A stretch of 32,396 nucleotides of DNA from an uncultured Clostridia bacterium (lineage in GTDB: Bacteria; Bacillota; Clostridia; UBA1212; UBA1255), in contig CAJFUB010000037.1 of assembly GCA_904420095.1 (NCBI GenBank), forward strand, positions 1 through 32,396, written 5' to 3'. Numbering within the stretch: the first letter of the stretch is position 1; each line of letters begins with the position of its first letter. The translations under genes and the position numbers were made by a program. The notes under the pieces were generated by a model. The model ran no database searches and was not told the origin of the DNA. It worked only from the letters and a program-made list of their open reading frames with translations. This document shows positions 15,745-23,292 of the stretch, piece by piece.

Positions 15745-17484
15745 ATGGCGGAATATTCATTGATCGACACCCTGTGGGTCTTTCTCGCAGCGATTCTGGT
15801 TTTCTTCATGAATCTGGGCTTTGCCAGCGTAGAGGCCGGGTTTGCCAGATCGAAAAACACGGTTAATATCCTGTCGAAAAACTTTATTGTATTTGCAGTC
15901 TCATCCCTGGGCTTTCTGCTCTTGGGCTGGGGGATTATGTTTGGAGGCGACAACCCTTTTATCGGAACCGAGAATCTTTTTATCCTCGGCGGGCAGGACC
16001 TTTCGGCCTACAATGACACCCTGACTTCCTCCGTACCTTTTTGGGGAAAATTTTTCTTCCAGCTTGTGTTCTGCGGCACGGCGGCTACGATCGTGTCGGG
16101 CGCCGTGGCTGAGCGTGTAAAATACGTAACGTTTATTATCTTTTCATTTGTTTTGACGCTTGTCATCTATCCGATAGTCGGCCACTGGGTATGGGGCGGC
16201 GGCTGGCTCGCAGATCTCGGCTTCATGGATTTTGCAGGCGACTCGGTCGTTCACTCCGTCGGCGGATGGGCGGCGCTGGCGGGCGCTATGCTGCTTGGCC
16301 CCCGGATCGGGAAATACGGTAAGGACGGGAAGCCGAAAGCAATCCCCGGACACAGCATGTCTTTGGCGGTCATCGGACTCTTCGTTCTTTGGCTGGGCTG
16401 GTTCGGATTCAACCCCGGCTCCACGATGAGCTTTCAGAATCCGTCGGACGTATTCCACATCCTTATGACAACCAACACCTCCGCGATCGCAGCAGTCATC
16501 ACTGCAACCGCTACCTCCTGGATCGTACTGAAAAAGCCGGATCTGGGCATGACGATCAACGGCTGTCTTGCCGGGCTTGTGGGTGTTACGGGAGGCTGTG
16601 CTTACGTATCGATCGAGGTTTCTCTGCTTATCGGCGCTCTGTCGGGCATCCTTGTTGTTTTTGCGGTCGGGTTCTTTGACAAAATGAAGATTGACGATCC
16701 GGTAGGGGCTACCTCCGTCCATTTGGGGTGCGGCATATTCGGCACGATCTGCGTCGGCCTTTTTGCACAGGAGGGTGTAACCTCTCTCTCTACCACCAAT
16801 GGTCTGCTGTACGGAGGCGGCTTCCGGGTACTGGGTGTCCAGCTCCTTGGCATCGTCGCAATCGGCGCCTTTACCTTTGTGTCCTCCGGCCTTGTATGGC
16901 TGGTTCTGAAAAAGACGATCGGCATCCGCGTTTCCAGGGAAGAGGAAATCCAAGGCCTGGATATCGGAGAGCATGGCAACGTCGCGTATCCGGATTTCGC
17001 ACTCGTGACCGAAGCGATCGAATACGACAAGACTTCCGCCGCGCCGCAGATTGAAGCAAAGCCTGCGGTCAGCGTAGAAAAAGCGGTTCCCGTGGAGCAC
17101 CACGAGACGAAGGGCGCAAAAATGACGAAGGTAACGATTCTTACCAACCAAAGCAAATTTTCGCAGCTCCAGGAAGCGCTTGATAAACTGGGCATCACCG
17201 GAATTACGGTCACAAATGTCCTGGGCTATGGAATACAAAAAGGGCACACCGTTTACTTCAGAGGAAATCCCGTTTCCTCACGGCTGCTGCCTAAGATAAA
17301 GCTTGACATTGTTGTCTGCAAAATCCCGGTCGAAACGTTGATCAAGACCGTTCAGGATACGCTTTATACAGGCAATGTCGGAGACGGAAAGATCTTTCTC
17401 TATGACGTGGAGGACGTCGTTAAGATCCGTACCGGAGAGCGCGGATACGATGCGCTCCAGGACGAGGAAATCGGGGAAGACTGA
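15745..17484 (+). CDS. amt: Ammonium transporter fused to a PII (GlnB/GlnK-type) protein
   Basis: The 579-residue protein joins two proteins that are usually encoded separately. Residues 1-430 are a full Amt channel with about 11 membrane segments, the twin pore histidines H170 (GDSVVHSVGG) and H326 (ATSVHLGCG), and GFNPGST. The regulatory tail RVSREEEIQGLDIGEHG is intact. After a linker, residues 460-579 are a complete PII domain with the T-loop GYGIQKGHTVYFRG, B-loop TGNVGDGKIF and C-loop RTGER for ATP/ADP and 2-oxoglutarate. The usual uridylylation tyrosine at position 51 is replaced by V, so modification by GlnD is unlikely. PII normally plugs the channel when nitrogen is ample; here the plug is tethered. 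An AAGGG seven bases ahead of M460 may allow separate PII translation. Expression is probably set by the leader terminator. Confidence 0.93.
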   Translation: MAEYSLIDTLWVFLAAILVFFMNLGFASVEAGFARSKNTVNILSKNFIVFAVSSLGFLLLGWGIMFGGDNPFIGTENLFILGGQDLSAYNDTLTSSVPFWGKFFFQLVFCGTAATIVSGAVAERVKYVTFIIFSFVLTLVIYPIVGHWVWGGGWLADLGFMDFAGDSVVHSVGGWAALAGAMLLGPRIGKYGKDGKPKAIPGHSMSLAVIGLFVLWLGWFGFNPGSTMSFQNPSDVFHILMTTNTSAIAAVITATATSWIVLKKPDLGMTINGCLAGLVGVTGGCAYVSIEVSLLIGALSGILVVFAVGFFDKMKIDDPVGATSVHLGCGIFGTICVGLFAQEGVTSLSTTNGLLYGGGFRVLGVQLLGIVAIGAFTFVSSGLVWLVLKKTIGIRVSREEEIQGLDIGEHGNVAYPDFALVTEAIEYDKTSAAPQIEAKPAVSVEKAVPVEHHETKGAKMTKVTILTNQSKFSQLQEALDKLGITGITVTNVLGYGIQKGHTVYFRGNPVSSRLLPKIKLDIVVCKIPVETLIKTVQDTLYTGNVGDGKIFLYDVEDVVKIRTGERGYDALQDEEIGED

Positions 17485-17521
17485 GACGTTCCCGTATTAC
17501 TACTACAACACTTTATTATGC

Positions 17522-17554
17522 GCCGCCCTTTGCCGCAGGCAGGGGGCGGCTTTT
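17522..17554 (+). terminator. Terminator of amt, overlapping the end of tenI
   Basis: GCCGCCC/GGGCGGC with an inner TGCC/GGCA, followed by TTTT, 38 bases after the amt stop. The last two T residues are the first bases of the convergent tenI stop region. Confidence 0.7.
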
Positions 17555-18140
17555 ACAGCGTCATCATCCCCGACATGATGCAGACTCCTGCCGCGCCGCA
17601 GCCGAGCACCGCTCTGATCTGATTTTCTTCCAGACGGATGCCGCCGATCGCGTAAACGGGAATCCGGACCGCGGAGCACACTGCCCGCAGAAACTCCGTT
17701 CCTCTTGGCGGAAGGCCCTCCTTGCAGCTTGTTTCATATATGTGGCCGGCCGTTACGGAATCGGCGCCCAGTGCCTCCGCGCGAAGCGCATCCTGTACGG
17801 AATGAACGGATGCGCCGATCTGCCTGAATCCGATGAGCCCCGGCTTCCCACCGGCCGCTTCTAGCTGCCAAAGCGGCAGCTGCACGCTCTGAACCCCGAG
17901 CCGTCGCGCCGCCTCGGGAAATCCGTGCAGGATACAGGGCACGCCATACCGCCGGCAAAGCGCCAGAACCTCTTCCGCCAGCGCCTGATATTGCGCCTCC
18001 GTCAGGTCTTTTTCTCTCAGAATCACTCCTGCCGGTTTCACAGAGCAGACGCGCTCGAGCTGCTCCAAAAACGGCCTTTGGCATAACCGGCGGTTTGTGA
18101 CTGCAATCATGTGGCGGAACAGCTTGTCAGACACGGACAT
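17553..18140 (-). CDS. tenI: TenI-like thiazole tautomerase (ThiE/TenI superfamily)
   Basis: The 195-residue TIM-barrel protein could be taken for thiamine-phosphate synthase ThiE because of its LREKDLTEAQY start. But the segment GHIYETSCKEGLPPRG has the histidine and FETxCKxGLxxRG pattern of Bacillus TenI, and SVQLP, IGASVHS and IMSGM are also TenI-like. ThiE would have an ND pair and a PxPxTxxK loop instead; here LHG replaces the former. TenI converts the ThiG product to the aromatic thiazole carboxylate. The start overlaps the end of thiH by 14 bases, so it is the last gene of the thiazole operon. I call it TenI-like; a dual or ThiE function cannot be excluded from sequence. Confidence 0.75.
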   Translation of the reverse strand: MSVSDKLFRHMIAVTNRRLCQRPFLEQLERVCSVKPAGVILREKDLTEAQYQALAEEVLALCRRYGVPCILHGFPEAARRLGVQSVQLPLWQLEAAGGKPGLIGFRQIGASVHSVQDALRAEALGADSVTAGHIYETSCKEGLPPRGTEFLRAVCSAVRIPVYAIGGIRLEENQIRAVLGCGAAGVCIMSGMMTL

Positions 18141-19335
18141 AATCGCTCATTACCGGCTGAAGCCCCTCTTGCTTCAGCGCTTGAAATACCTCTTCCACAC
18201 TGCGGCCGTCGGAAATTTCAAACTGACAGTCTCCCTTTTCTTCCACCGCATCGGAATGTCCGCCGATCCCGGTGCTGACGCCTGCCGAAATTTTTGTCGC
18301 TGCGATTTTGACCAGGTTGTTCCGCACACGGGCACATTCCCTTGTTGAAATGGTGATGCCCGCGTATGGCATCAGCAGGCGGTAGGCGCATACCACCTGG
18401 AGCAGCTGACGCTCGCCGACATCCGTCGGACCGATTTTATCGTTATTGAGAATCGGACGCAGCCGCGGACAGGAAAACGAAATTTCCGCATGCGGGTATT
18501 TTCTCTGGAGCAGCCAGGCATGGCAGCCCGCCGCAAAAGCGTCTTTTCGATAATCGTCCAATCCCAGCAGAGCGCCGAAGCCCACGCCGCGCATCCCGCC
18601 GCGCAGGGCCCGTTCCTGCGCGTTCAGCCGGTAGGGGAAAACGCGCTTGTGTCCGGCCAGGTGGAGCGTTTCGTATTTATCGGGGTTGTATGTTTCCTGA
18701 AATACTGTTACATAATCGGCGCCGCATGCATGGAGATATGCGTACTCATCGGAATTCATGGGGTAGACCTCCAGCCCGATCACTTTAAAATATTTTCCTG
18801 CGATCCTGCAGGCTTCTCCGATATACTCCACCGTGGATTTCTGCCTGCTTTCTCCGGTGAGGATCAGCACCTCCTCCAGGCCTGTCTCATGAATCGCGGC
18901 CAGCTCCGTTTCGATCTGCTGAAAATCGAGCTGTGCGCGCCGTATTTTGTTGTGCGTATTGAATCCGCAGTAAATACAGTAATTTTCACAGTAATTCGCG
19001 ATATAGACGGGTGTGAACATCGAAATGGAACTGCCGAAATGCTCCCGCGTCTCGCGCATCGCCTCCTGCGCAATTTCTTCCAGAAGCGGCAGCGCCGCAG
19101 GCGAAAGCAGCGCGCCGAAATCCTCCGGATCGCGGTTCTTTTTGGAGAGGGCGCGGCGCACGTCCCCCTCCGTAACACGAGAGGGATCGTACTGACTGGT
19201 CCGAGCCAAGACTTCCGCTCCGACCGTGGAATCGAGAATCTCCATATCCGGAAGATACGCCATGTGATCCGTTCTTTTCCTATGGGAATCCGTGAGAATT
19301 CCGCCGTCGAAAATAGTTTCCTTAATAAGCGACAT
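18127..19335 (-). CDS. thiH: 2-iminoacetate synthase ThiH (radical SAM)
   Basis: The 402-residue enzyme cleaves tyrosine to dehydroglycine (2-iminoacetate) and p-cresol with a radical SAM mechanism, supplying the C2-N unit of the thiazole. The Fe4S4 motif CENYCIYC (Cx3Cx2C) lies at about residues 116-123. ThiH hallmarks GFNTHNKIRR, LILTGESR, FQETYNPDKYETLH, FGALLGLDDYRKDAF and SFSCPRLRP are all present, and the C-terminal ThiH domain is complete. The start at 19335 has AAGGAG nine bases upstream; an internal ATG at 19263 lacks a site. It begins 20 bases after thiG and overlaps tenI by 14. It is oxygen-sensitive by its cluster, in keeping with an anaerobe. Confidence 0.95.
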   Translation of the reverse strand: MSLIKETIFDGGILTDSHRKRTDHMAYLPDMEILDSTVGAEVLARTSQYDPSRVTEGDVRRALSKKNRDPEDFGALLSPAALPLLEEIAQEAMRETREHFGSSISMFTPVYIANYCENYCIYCGFNTHNKIRRAQLDFQQIETELAAIHETGLEEVLILTGESRQKSTVEYIGEACRIAGKYFKVIGLEVYPMNSDEYAYLHACGADYVTVFQETYNPDKYETLHLAGHKRVFPYRLNAQERALRGGMRGVGFGALLGLDDYRKDAFAAGCHAWLLQRKYPHAEISFSCPRLRPILNNDKIGPTDVGERQLLQVVCAYRLLMPYAGITISTRECARVRNNLVKIAATKISAGVSTGIGGHSDAVEEKGDCQFEISDGRSVEEVFQALKQEGLQPVMSDYVRV

Positions 19336-19355
19336 CTATTCCAGCTCCTTCTTTT

Positions 19356-20135
19356 TTAATCGCGGAGAAAGCCCGTGAGCGGGGAAGAGGCGCTTGCTTC
19401 CCGTTCCAGAATTCTGCCGGGACGGGCCAGATATGCCTTCCGGCCGGCCTCGATCGCCAGACGGAACGCCTCCGCCATCTCCGGAATTTCACCGGCAGTC
19501 GCAATGGCCGTATTTGCCATAACTGCCGTACAGCCCATTTCCATCGCTTCGCAGGCCTGCGAGGGCCTTCCGATGCCGGCATCCACGATTACGGGCAGAT
19601 CGATTTCTTCGATCAGAATCCGGATAAATTCTTTCGTACAAAGCCCTTTGTTTGTCCCGATCGGTGCGGCAAGCGGCATGACGCACGCCGCGCCGGCAGC
19701 GGCAAGGTCTCTGGCGGCAGTTAAGTCAGGATACATGTACGGCATCACGATAAATCCCTCTTTTGCAAGGATTTCCGTAGCGCGGATCGTTTCATGATTA
19801 TCCGGCAGAAGATATTTGGAATCGCGGATAACTTCTATTTTTACAAAATCGCCGCAGCCGGCCTCCCGGGCAAGACGTGCGATCCGAACGGCTTCTTCCG
19901 CATTCCTGGCTCCCGACGTATTCGGGAGCAGGGTGATTCCCTTTGGAATATAATCCAGAATATTCGTTTTGCCGCCCTCGGAAACGCGCCGCAGCGCCAG
20001 CGTTATGATCTGCGCTCCGGCGCATGCAACGGCAGCTTCGATCAGATCCATCGAGTATTTTCCGGAGCCCAGTATAAAGCGGGAGGTGAAGGAATGCCCT
20101 CCCAGCGTCCATTCGTCGTTTTGTGCTTTTGTCAT
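19356..20135 (-). CDS. thiG: Thiazole synthase ThiG
   Basis: The 259-residue TIM-barrel enzyme condenses 1-deoxy-D-xylulose 5-phosphate, dehydroglycine and sulfur from ThiS thiocarboxylate. The Schiff-base lysine K99 is in DFVKIEVI. The rest follows the family: [60 protein letters not shown] and NTAIATAG. Length is normal. The GAGGA site and the directly following coding of thiH mark it as part of the thiS-F-G-H-tenI unit. Typical ThiG has MPLGSPIGSG; the AAPIGTN here is a mild variant of that phosphate loop. Confidence 0.96.
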   Translation of the reverse strand: MTKAQNDEWTLGGHSFTSRFILGSGKYSMDLIEAAVACAGAQIITLALRRVSEGGKTNILDYIPKGITLLPNTSGARNAEEAVRIARLAREAGCGDFVKIEVIRDSKYLLPDNHETIRATEILAKEGFIVMPYMYPDLTAARDLAAAGAACVMPLAAPIGTNKGLCTKEFIRILIEEIDLPVIVDAGIGRPSQACEAMEMGCTAVMANTAIATAGEIPEMAEAFRLAIEAGRKAYLARPGRILEREASASSPLTGFLRD

Positions 20136-20156
20136 ATCGTTTTTCCTCTTTTCTGT

Positions 20157-20804
20157 TTATTTTTCCTTAGACAATTCTTCCGCGATCAGACGGAGAACCA
20201 GATCGGCCTCGTGCCCAGCGCAGACCGCCACCTTAGGCGCCATCAGCCCTTTGCCCTCTGAGGCTTCGGAAACCTCGTCGCCACACAGGTAAAAATACGG
20301 TCCGATCTGCCGCGTCTGAATCAGATTACTGCCGCCGTAGCCGGCCATCCCGGACGCCGCGATCAGGTATTTTTCCGGAAAATGCTCCCGGACACCGCAG
20401 ACCAGCATCGCCTTTGCCTCCGGCCGGTCAAAGGCCTCGCACACGATGTCGTCTTCCGCGAACAATTCGGAAAGATTGCGCTCCGTCACCTTGACGCAGT
20501 CCGTCCGGAAGTCCAGATACGGATTGATTTCCTTGAGCTGCTCCAGCAGCGCGTCCGTCTTGTACATTCCGACGTGACGGAGCAGATAATTCTGCCGATT
20601 TAAATTTGTAAGCTCCACACGGTCGAAATCGACCAGATGCAGATGCCCTACGCCGGCCCGCGCCAAAAAAACAGCCACATGAGAACCAAGGCCGCCGAGC
20701 CCCGCCACGGCGACATGAGCGCCGTCCAGTTTGTCCTGAAGCGGCCGGGAATGCCGCGCGGCAAGCGCCGCCCGGAGTTCCTCTCTGGTAATGTATTCTT
20801 CCAC
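20157..20804 (-). CDS. thiF: ThiS adenylyltransferase ThiF (short clostridial form)
   Basis: The 215-residue E1-like enzyme adenylates the C-terminal glycine of ThiS. It has the nucleotide-binding glycine motif GLGGLGSHVAVFLARAGVG (about 35-53), the DFDxVELTNLNRQ segment and D/N residues for ATP, and the SASGMAGYGGSN loop. It is shorter than the E. coli enzyme (about 250) and lacks the CxxC zinc pairs, as do other clostridial ThiF proteins I know of. It starts two bases after the thiS stop, and thiG follows after 21 bases. Confidence 0.92.
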   Translation of the reverse strand: MEEYITREELRAALAARHSRPLQDKLDGAHVAVAGLGGLGSHVAVFLARAGVGHLHLVDFDRVELTNLNRQNYLLRHVGMYKTDALLEQLKEINPYLDFRTDCVKVTERNLSELFAEDDIVCEAFDRPEAKAMLVCGVREHFPEKYLIAASGMAGYGGSNLIQTRQIGPYFYLCGDEVSEASEGKGLMAPKVAVCAGHEADLVLRLIAEELSKEK

Positions 20805-20807
20805 GCT

Positions 20808-21005
20808 TCAGCCGCCTCCTACAAAGCTTACGATTTCAATCACGTCGCCCTCCGCAAATACGGTATGCCCATATTCGGACTTGGGAAGGATTTTTCCGTT
20901 TCGCTCGAGGGCGATCCGCTCGATTTGATAACCGTTTTCCAGAAGATACTGCTCCGCAGTGGCGCCCTCCTTCCATTCCACGTCTTTTCCGTTGATTTTT
21001 ACCAT
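20808..21005 (-). CDS. thiS: Sulfur carrier protein ThiS
   Basis: The 65-residue ubiquitin-like protein ends in FVGGG, whose last Gly is adenylated by ThiF and turned into the thiocarboxylate that donates sulfur to ThiG. The segments MVKINGKDVEW, YLLENGYQIERIALERNGKILPKSEY and DVIEIVSFVGGG are typical. The start at 21005 is chosen for its AAGGAGGAAG site six bases away and normal length; the frame is open upstream through the leader hairpins to 21089 (GTG), but that would add 28 residues of hairpin-derived sequence. It is the first gene of the operon behind an attenuator-like leader. Confidence 0.94.
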   Translation of the reverse strand: MVKINGKDVEWKEGATAEQYLLENGYQIERIALERNGKILPKSEYGHTVFAEGDVIEIVSFVGGG

Positions 21006-21024
21006 GCTTCCTCCTTCTGCAAAG

Positions 21025-21105
21025 AAAAAAGCGTTCCCGAAAAAATACACCCGCGGTGGTGCACCCCTTCGTGAACGCTGTTCACTCACAAAAAATCAAT
21101 GTGAA
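21025..21105 (-). promoter_or_regulatory. Competing-hairpin attenuator in the thiS leader
   Basis: On the minus strand four segments follow one another. Segment 1 is TTCAC (21105-21101), segment 2 GTGAAC (21085-21080), segment 3 GTTCAC within AGCGTTCACGAA (21079-21068), and segment 4 TTCGGGAACGCT (21041-21030) followed by TTTTTT. Segments 3 and 4 form a 12-bp terminator stem with one mismatch. Segments 2 and 3 form a perfect GTGAAC-AGC-GTTCAC hairpin that would prevent it, and segment 1 can take segment 2 away. This is the layout of a classical transcription attenuator. The ligand is unknown; no TPP aptamer core is present. Confidence 0.6.
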
Positions 21106-21147
21106 ATTTTAACTGGCCCCGTCCGTTTCCGGTTCGGACCGTCTATT

Positions 21148-21176
21148 ACTTTATTACAATTTGTCCTTTTTGTCAA
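21148..21176 (-). promoter_or_regulatory. Promoter of the thi operon
   Basis: TTGACA (21176-21171), a 17-base spacer and TAAAGT (21153-21148) on the minus strand. It overlaps the last codons of the upstream GH127-like gene and gives a leader of about 135 bases. Confidence 0.65.
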
Positions 21177-23058
21177 GAGAGGAGTCTTCCTCCACCGTTC
21201 CGCGGATGACGTGCTCGCTATCCTTCGGGAAAATTTCGTTGCAGTACATCGGCACGGAAAACCAGGTGCGGATGGCGCTTTCCTCCGTAAAATCATTTCC
21301 GCATGACGCATAGTCCCGGAACAGAAGCTCCTCTGTTTCATGATGGAAAAAGTGAATGGGACGCCGCAGAAATTTTACCCGGAAGGCGACCAGCGCATCC
21401 TTGTTTTCGACGCGTTCTGCAATCGGACGCGCAGATTCCTGCGCGATGGACTGCACGGGATAATAATCGAGATCCATCTGCTTGTCATGGATCGGCTTCA
21501 TTGCGTCGTTCATCAGCCAGAGAGATTTTGGAGCCTCTTCCACATCCCTCCGATCCATCGCCAGAACGAGCGACCCCCACATCAGCGCTTTTTCATTTGT
21601 CGATCCCGGAGCCGTGACGATCCGCAGCTCCGTATGGAAGTCGATCTGGATCTCTGTATATTTCCGCCATCTTCCGCGCATTTCACAGTACGTCCCGGCG
21701 GCGGGGTAAAACATTTCGCTGCCGATCCGGACCTCTGTGTGTTCCGCCCAGGCGGGGATTCGAAGAGAAAGCGTCATTTCTTCCCCCGGAACCTGCTCTA
21801 AATACAAGCGAACGGTGCTTCCTGAAGGATAGTCTGTCTCTTGGCGGAACACAAACGGCAGACCGTTGAATTCCGTTCGATAACGGCCCTCCTGGTACAG
21901 GTTTACCGCTATGCCATCGGGAAGGGAGGTCACGCTCCATTTGGGAACCTCCAGCAGCGCCCTTGGCCCGTTGGCGACGCAGCAGCTTGTATTCATTCCT
22001 TCAATTTGAACCTGGCTCAATACGCGGCGTCCCTGAAGCGGAGAAAAATACGCCCACCAGCTTCCGTCCGGCTTCATTGCACCTGCCAGCGCATTGAACA
22101 GGCTGACCTCCAGACGTTCCGCCCATTTTACGTCGTGCGTGACTTCAAGCAGCTTTCTGCACAGCATCATATACGTAGCGGTCACACACGTTTCCATCGG
22201 TGATTCGAGCACCTGCGTCTGCCGCAGCCTGCCTTCACACCATAATTCGCCGCTTGAGCCGGAACCCGTGATCATAATTTCCCGCTCGACTACGGCTTCC
22301 ATGTAAGCCGTTACCGCATCGAGATACTGTTTTTTGCCCGTAACGCGGTAAAGGTCCAGAACGCCCGCGTAACAGGACATGATCTCGTAGCCCTTCGGGG
22401 CTGCGATTTCAGCCGGAATACAGCCGGGTACGGCCTGCTCCAGCAGCCGGAGCCCTTCCGGGCTGTACGCGGATGGAAGACTCCAGGACGCGACCAGGTT
22501 TTCCGCATAGGAAAGATAGCGCTCTTTCTCGGTCCGCTCGTAAAGCAGCACGAATGGCTGCAGAACGGAGCAGGAGGATAATCCGCGCAGCGCCTCAAGC
22601 CCGGTATCGGAAATTCTGCGTCCGCCGTCTCCGGTCGTTTTGGAAATCAGCTGATCCGCCATTCTTTTTGCCGCTTCAAGGACACGCCCGCTTCTTGTCA
22701 GATCATAATAGGCCAGCAGGCCAAGCAATGCATATTTTCGCCCCCAAATATCCCAAGGAGTAAAATCCTCTTTGCTTGCACTGATTCTTCCGTCTTCCTC
22801 CTGCGCGGCCAGCAGGCCTTCGACGGCATCTTCCAGTTTTTTTAAATATTCCGGCCTCGGGTTGTACTCGTATGCCATCGCGGCGGATGTGAACCATTTG
22901 CCCCAGAATTCTCCGCAGAACAATCCTTCGGAATCCAGTTTTTCCTGAAAGGCTTTTATAAACGGCTGATAATCTGTGGCCATAACCCCGTTTCCAATAC
23001 AATTTTCAATCAGGCGGCCAATATAGCCCTCAATTCTTATTTTTCCATATTCGTCCAT
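21154..23058 (-). CDS. GH127-like beta-L-arabinofuranosidase family protein
   Basis: The 634-residue protein has no signal peptide, so it acts in the cytoplasm on imported sugar. The first roughly 380 residues form the alpha/alpha-toroid of the GH127/DUF1680 family. The zinc-thiolate site of characterised GH127 enzymes is preserved as E289 and C291 (SPMETCVTATY) and C359-C360 (TSCCVANG). DGSWWAYFSPLQGRRVL and RALLEVPKW match the family. The C-terminal part is a beta-sandwich and a trailing domain (LSLRIPAWAEHTEVRI). The expected activity is release of beta-L-arabinofuranose from plant glycans; the family also contains GH146-like members, so substrate is open. It diverges from a secreted-type GH3 enzyme, suggesting joint control, and its stop overlaps the thi promoter. 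Confidence 0.85.
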   Translation of the reverse strand: MDEYGKIRIEGYIGRLIENCIGNGVMATDYQPFIKAFQEKLDSEGLFCGEFWGKWFTSAAMAYEYNPRPEYLKKLEDAVEGLLAAQEEDGRISASKEDFTPWDIWGRKYALLGLLAYYDLTRSGRVLEAAKRMADQLISKTTGDGGRRISDTGLEALRGLSSCSVLQPFVLLYERTEKERYLSYAENLVASWSLPSAYSPEGLRLLEQAVPGCIPAEIAAPKGYEIMSCYAGVLDLYRVTGKKQYLDAVTAYMEAVVEREIMITGSGSSGELWCEGRLRQTQVLESPMETCVTATYMMLCRKLLEVTHDVKWAERLEVSLFNALAGAMKPDGSWWAYFSPLQGRRVLSQVQIEGMNTSCCVANGPRALLEVPKWSVTSLPDGIAVNLYQEGRYRTEFNGLPFVFRQETDYPSGSTVRLYLEQVPGEEMTLSLRIPAWAEHTEVRIGSEMFYPAAGTYCEMRGRWRKYTEIQIDFHTELRIVTAPGSTNEKALMWGSLVLAMDRRDVEEAPKSLWLMNDAMKPIHDKQMDLDYYPVQSIAQESARPIAERVENKDALVAFRVKFLRRPIHFFHHETEELLFRDYASCGNDFTEESAIRTWFSVPMYCNEIFPKDSEHVIRGTVEEDSSLDKKDKL

Positions 23059-23094
23059 TGCAATCAGCCTCCGACAGATAAATTCGTTGCCCCT

Positions 23095-23103
23095 AGTATA
23101 TCA
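23095..23103 (-). promoter_or_regulatory. Extended -10 promoter of the GH127-like gene
   Basis: TGATATACT on the minus strand, with the TG extension. No good -35 hexamer is present; a palindrome (23113-23132) occupies that place. Confidence 0.5.
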
Positions 23104-23112
23104 TAAAAGTTT

Positions 23113-23132
23113 AATAAAATGCTGATTTTATT
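23113..23132. promoter_or_regulatory. Palindrome AATAAAAT-GCTG-ATTTTATT
   Basis: A perfect dyad with eight-base arms, nine bases upstream of the GH127 -10 element. A nearly identical sequence (ATAAAATACTGATTTTAT) lies at 30724-30741 in the gltX leader. Confidence 0.45.
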
Positions 23133-23209
23133 TGTAAAATATGTCCTGATTTCTGCTTTGCTTCCTGGAGGCAGCCGGCAAAATCGAAATAGATGATGCG
23201 CGCTTTTTG

Positions 23210-23218
23210 TGATATAAT
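23210..23218 (+). promoter_or_regulatory. Extended -10 promoter of the GH3 gene
   Basis: TGATATAAT, identical in form to the -10 of the divergent GH127 gene. A -35 at the proper distance (TAGATG) is weak. Confidence 0.55.
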
Positions 23219-23292
23219 AACAACACTTGAATGCTCAACCTGAAATCGCTCTGTGTGGAAACGACTTTTCTGGAAAGGGAGGCTGTGCCGGA

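Noticed and set aside
16144..17247. 367-codon minus-strand frame opposite the amt-PII gene
   Set aside because: Shadow of a well-supported membrane protein gene.
21030..21079. T-box riboswitch in the thiS leader (GGGGTG...ACCGCGG similar to the T-box sequence)
   Set aside because: The UGG that pairs with the tRNA CCA end is missing, the leader is too short for a normal stem I, and no amino-acid-tRNA gene context supports it.
21006..21153. TPP riboswitch before the thi operon
   Set aside because: The conserved aptamer cores (CTGAGA and the ACCTGATCTGG-type segment) are absent on the coding strand.
23227..23292. TTG start for the GH3 gene
   Set aside because: No ribosome site fits, and the added residues precede the signal anchor; ATG 23293 has GGGAGG.
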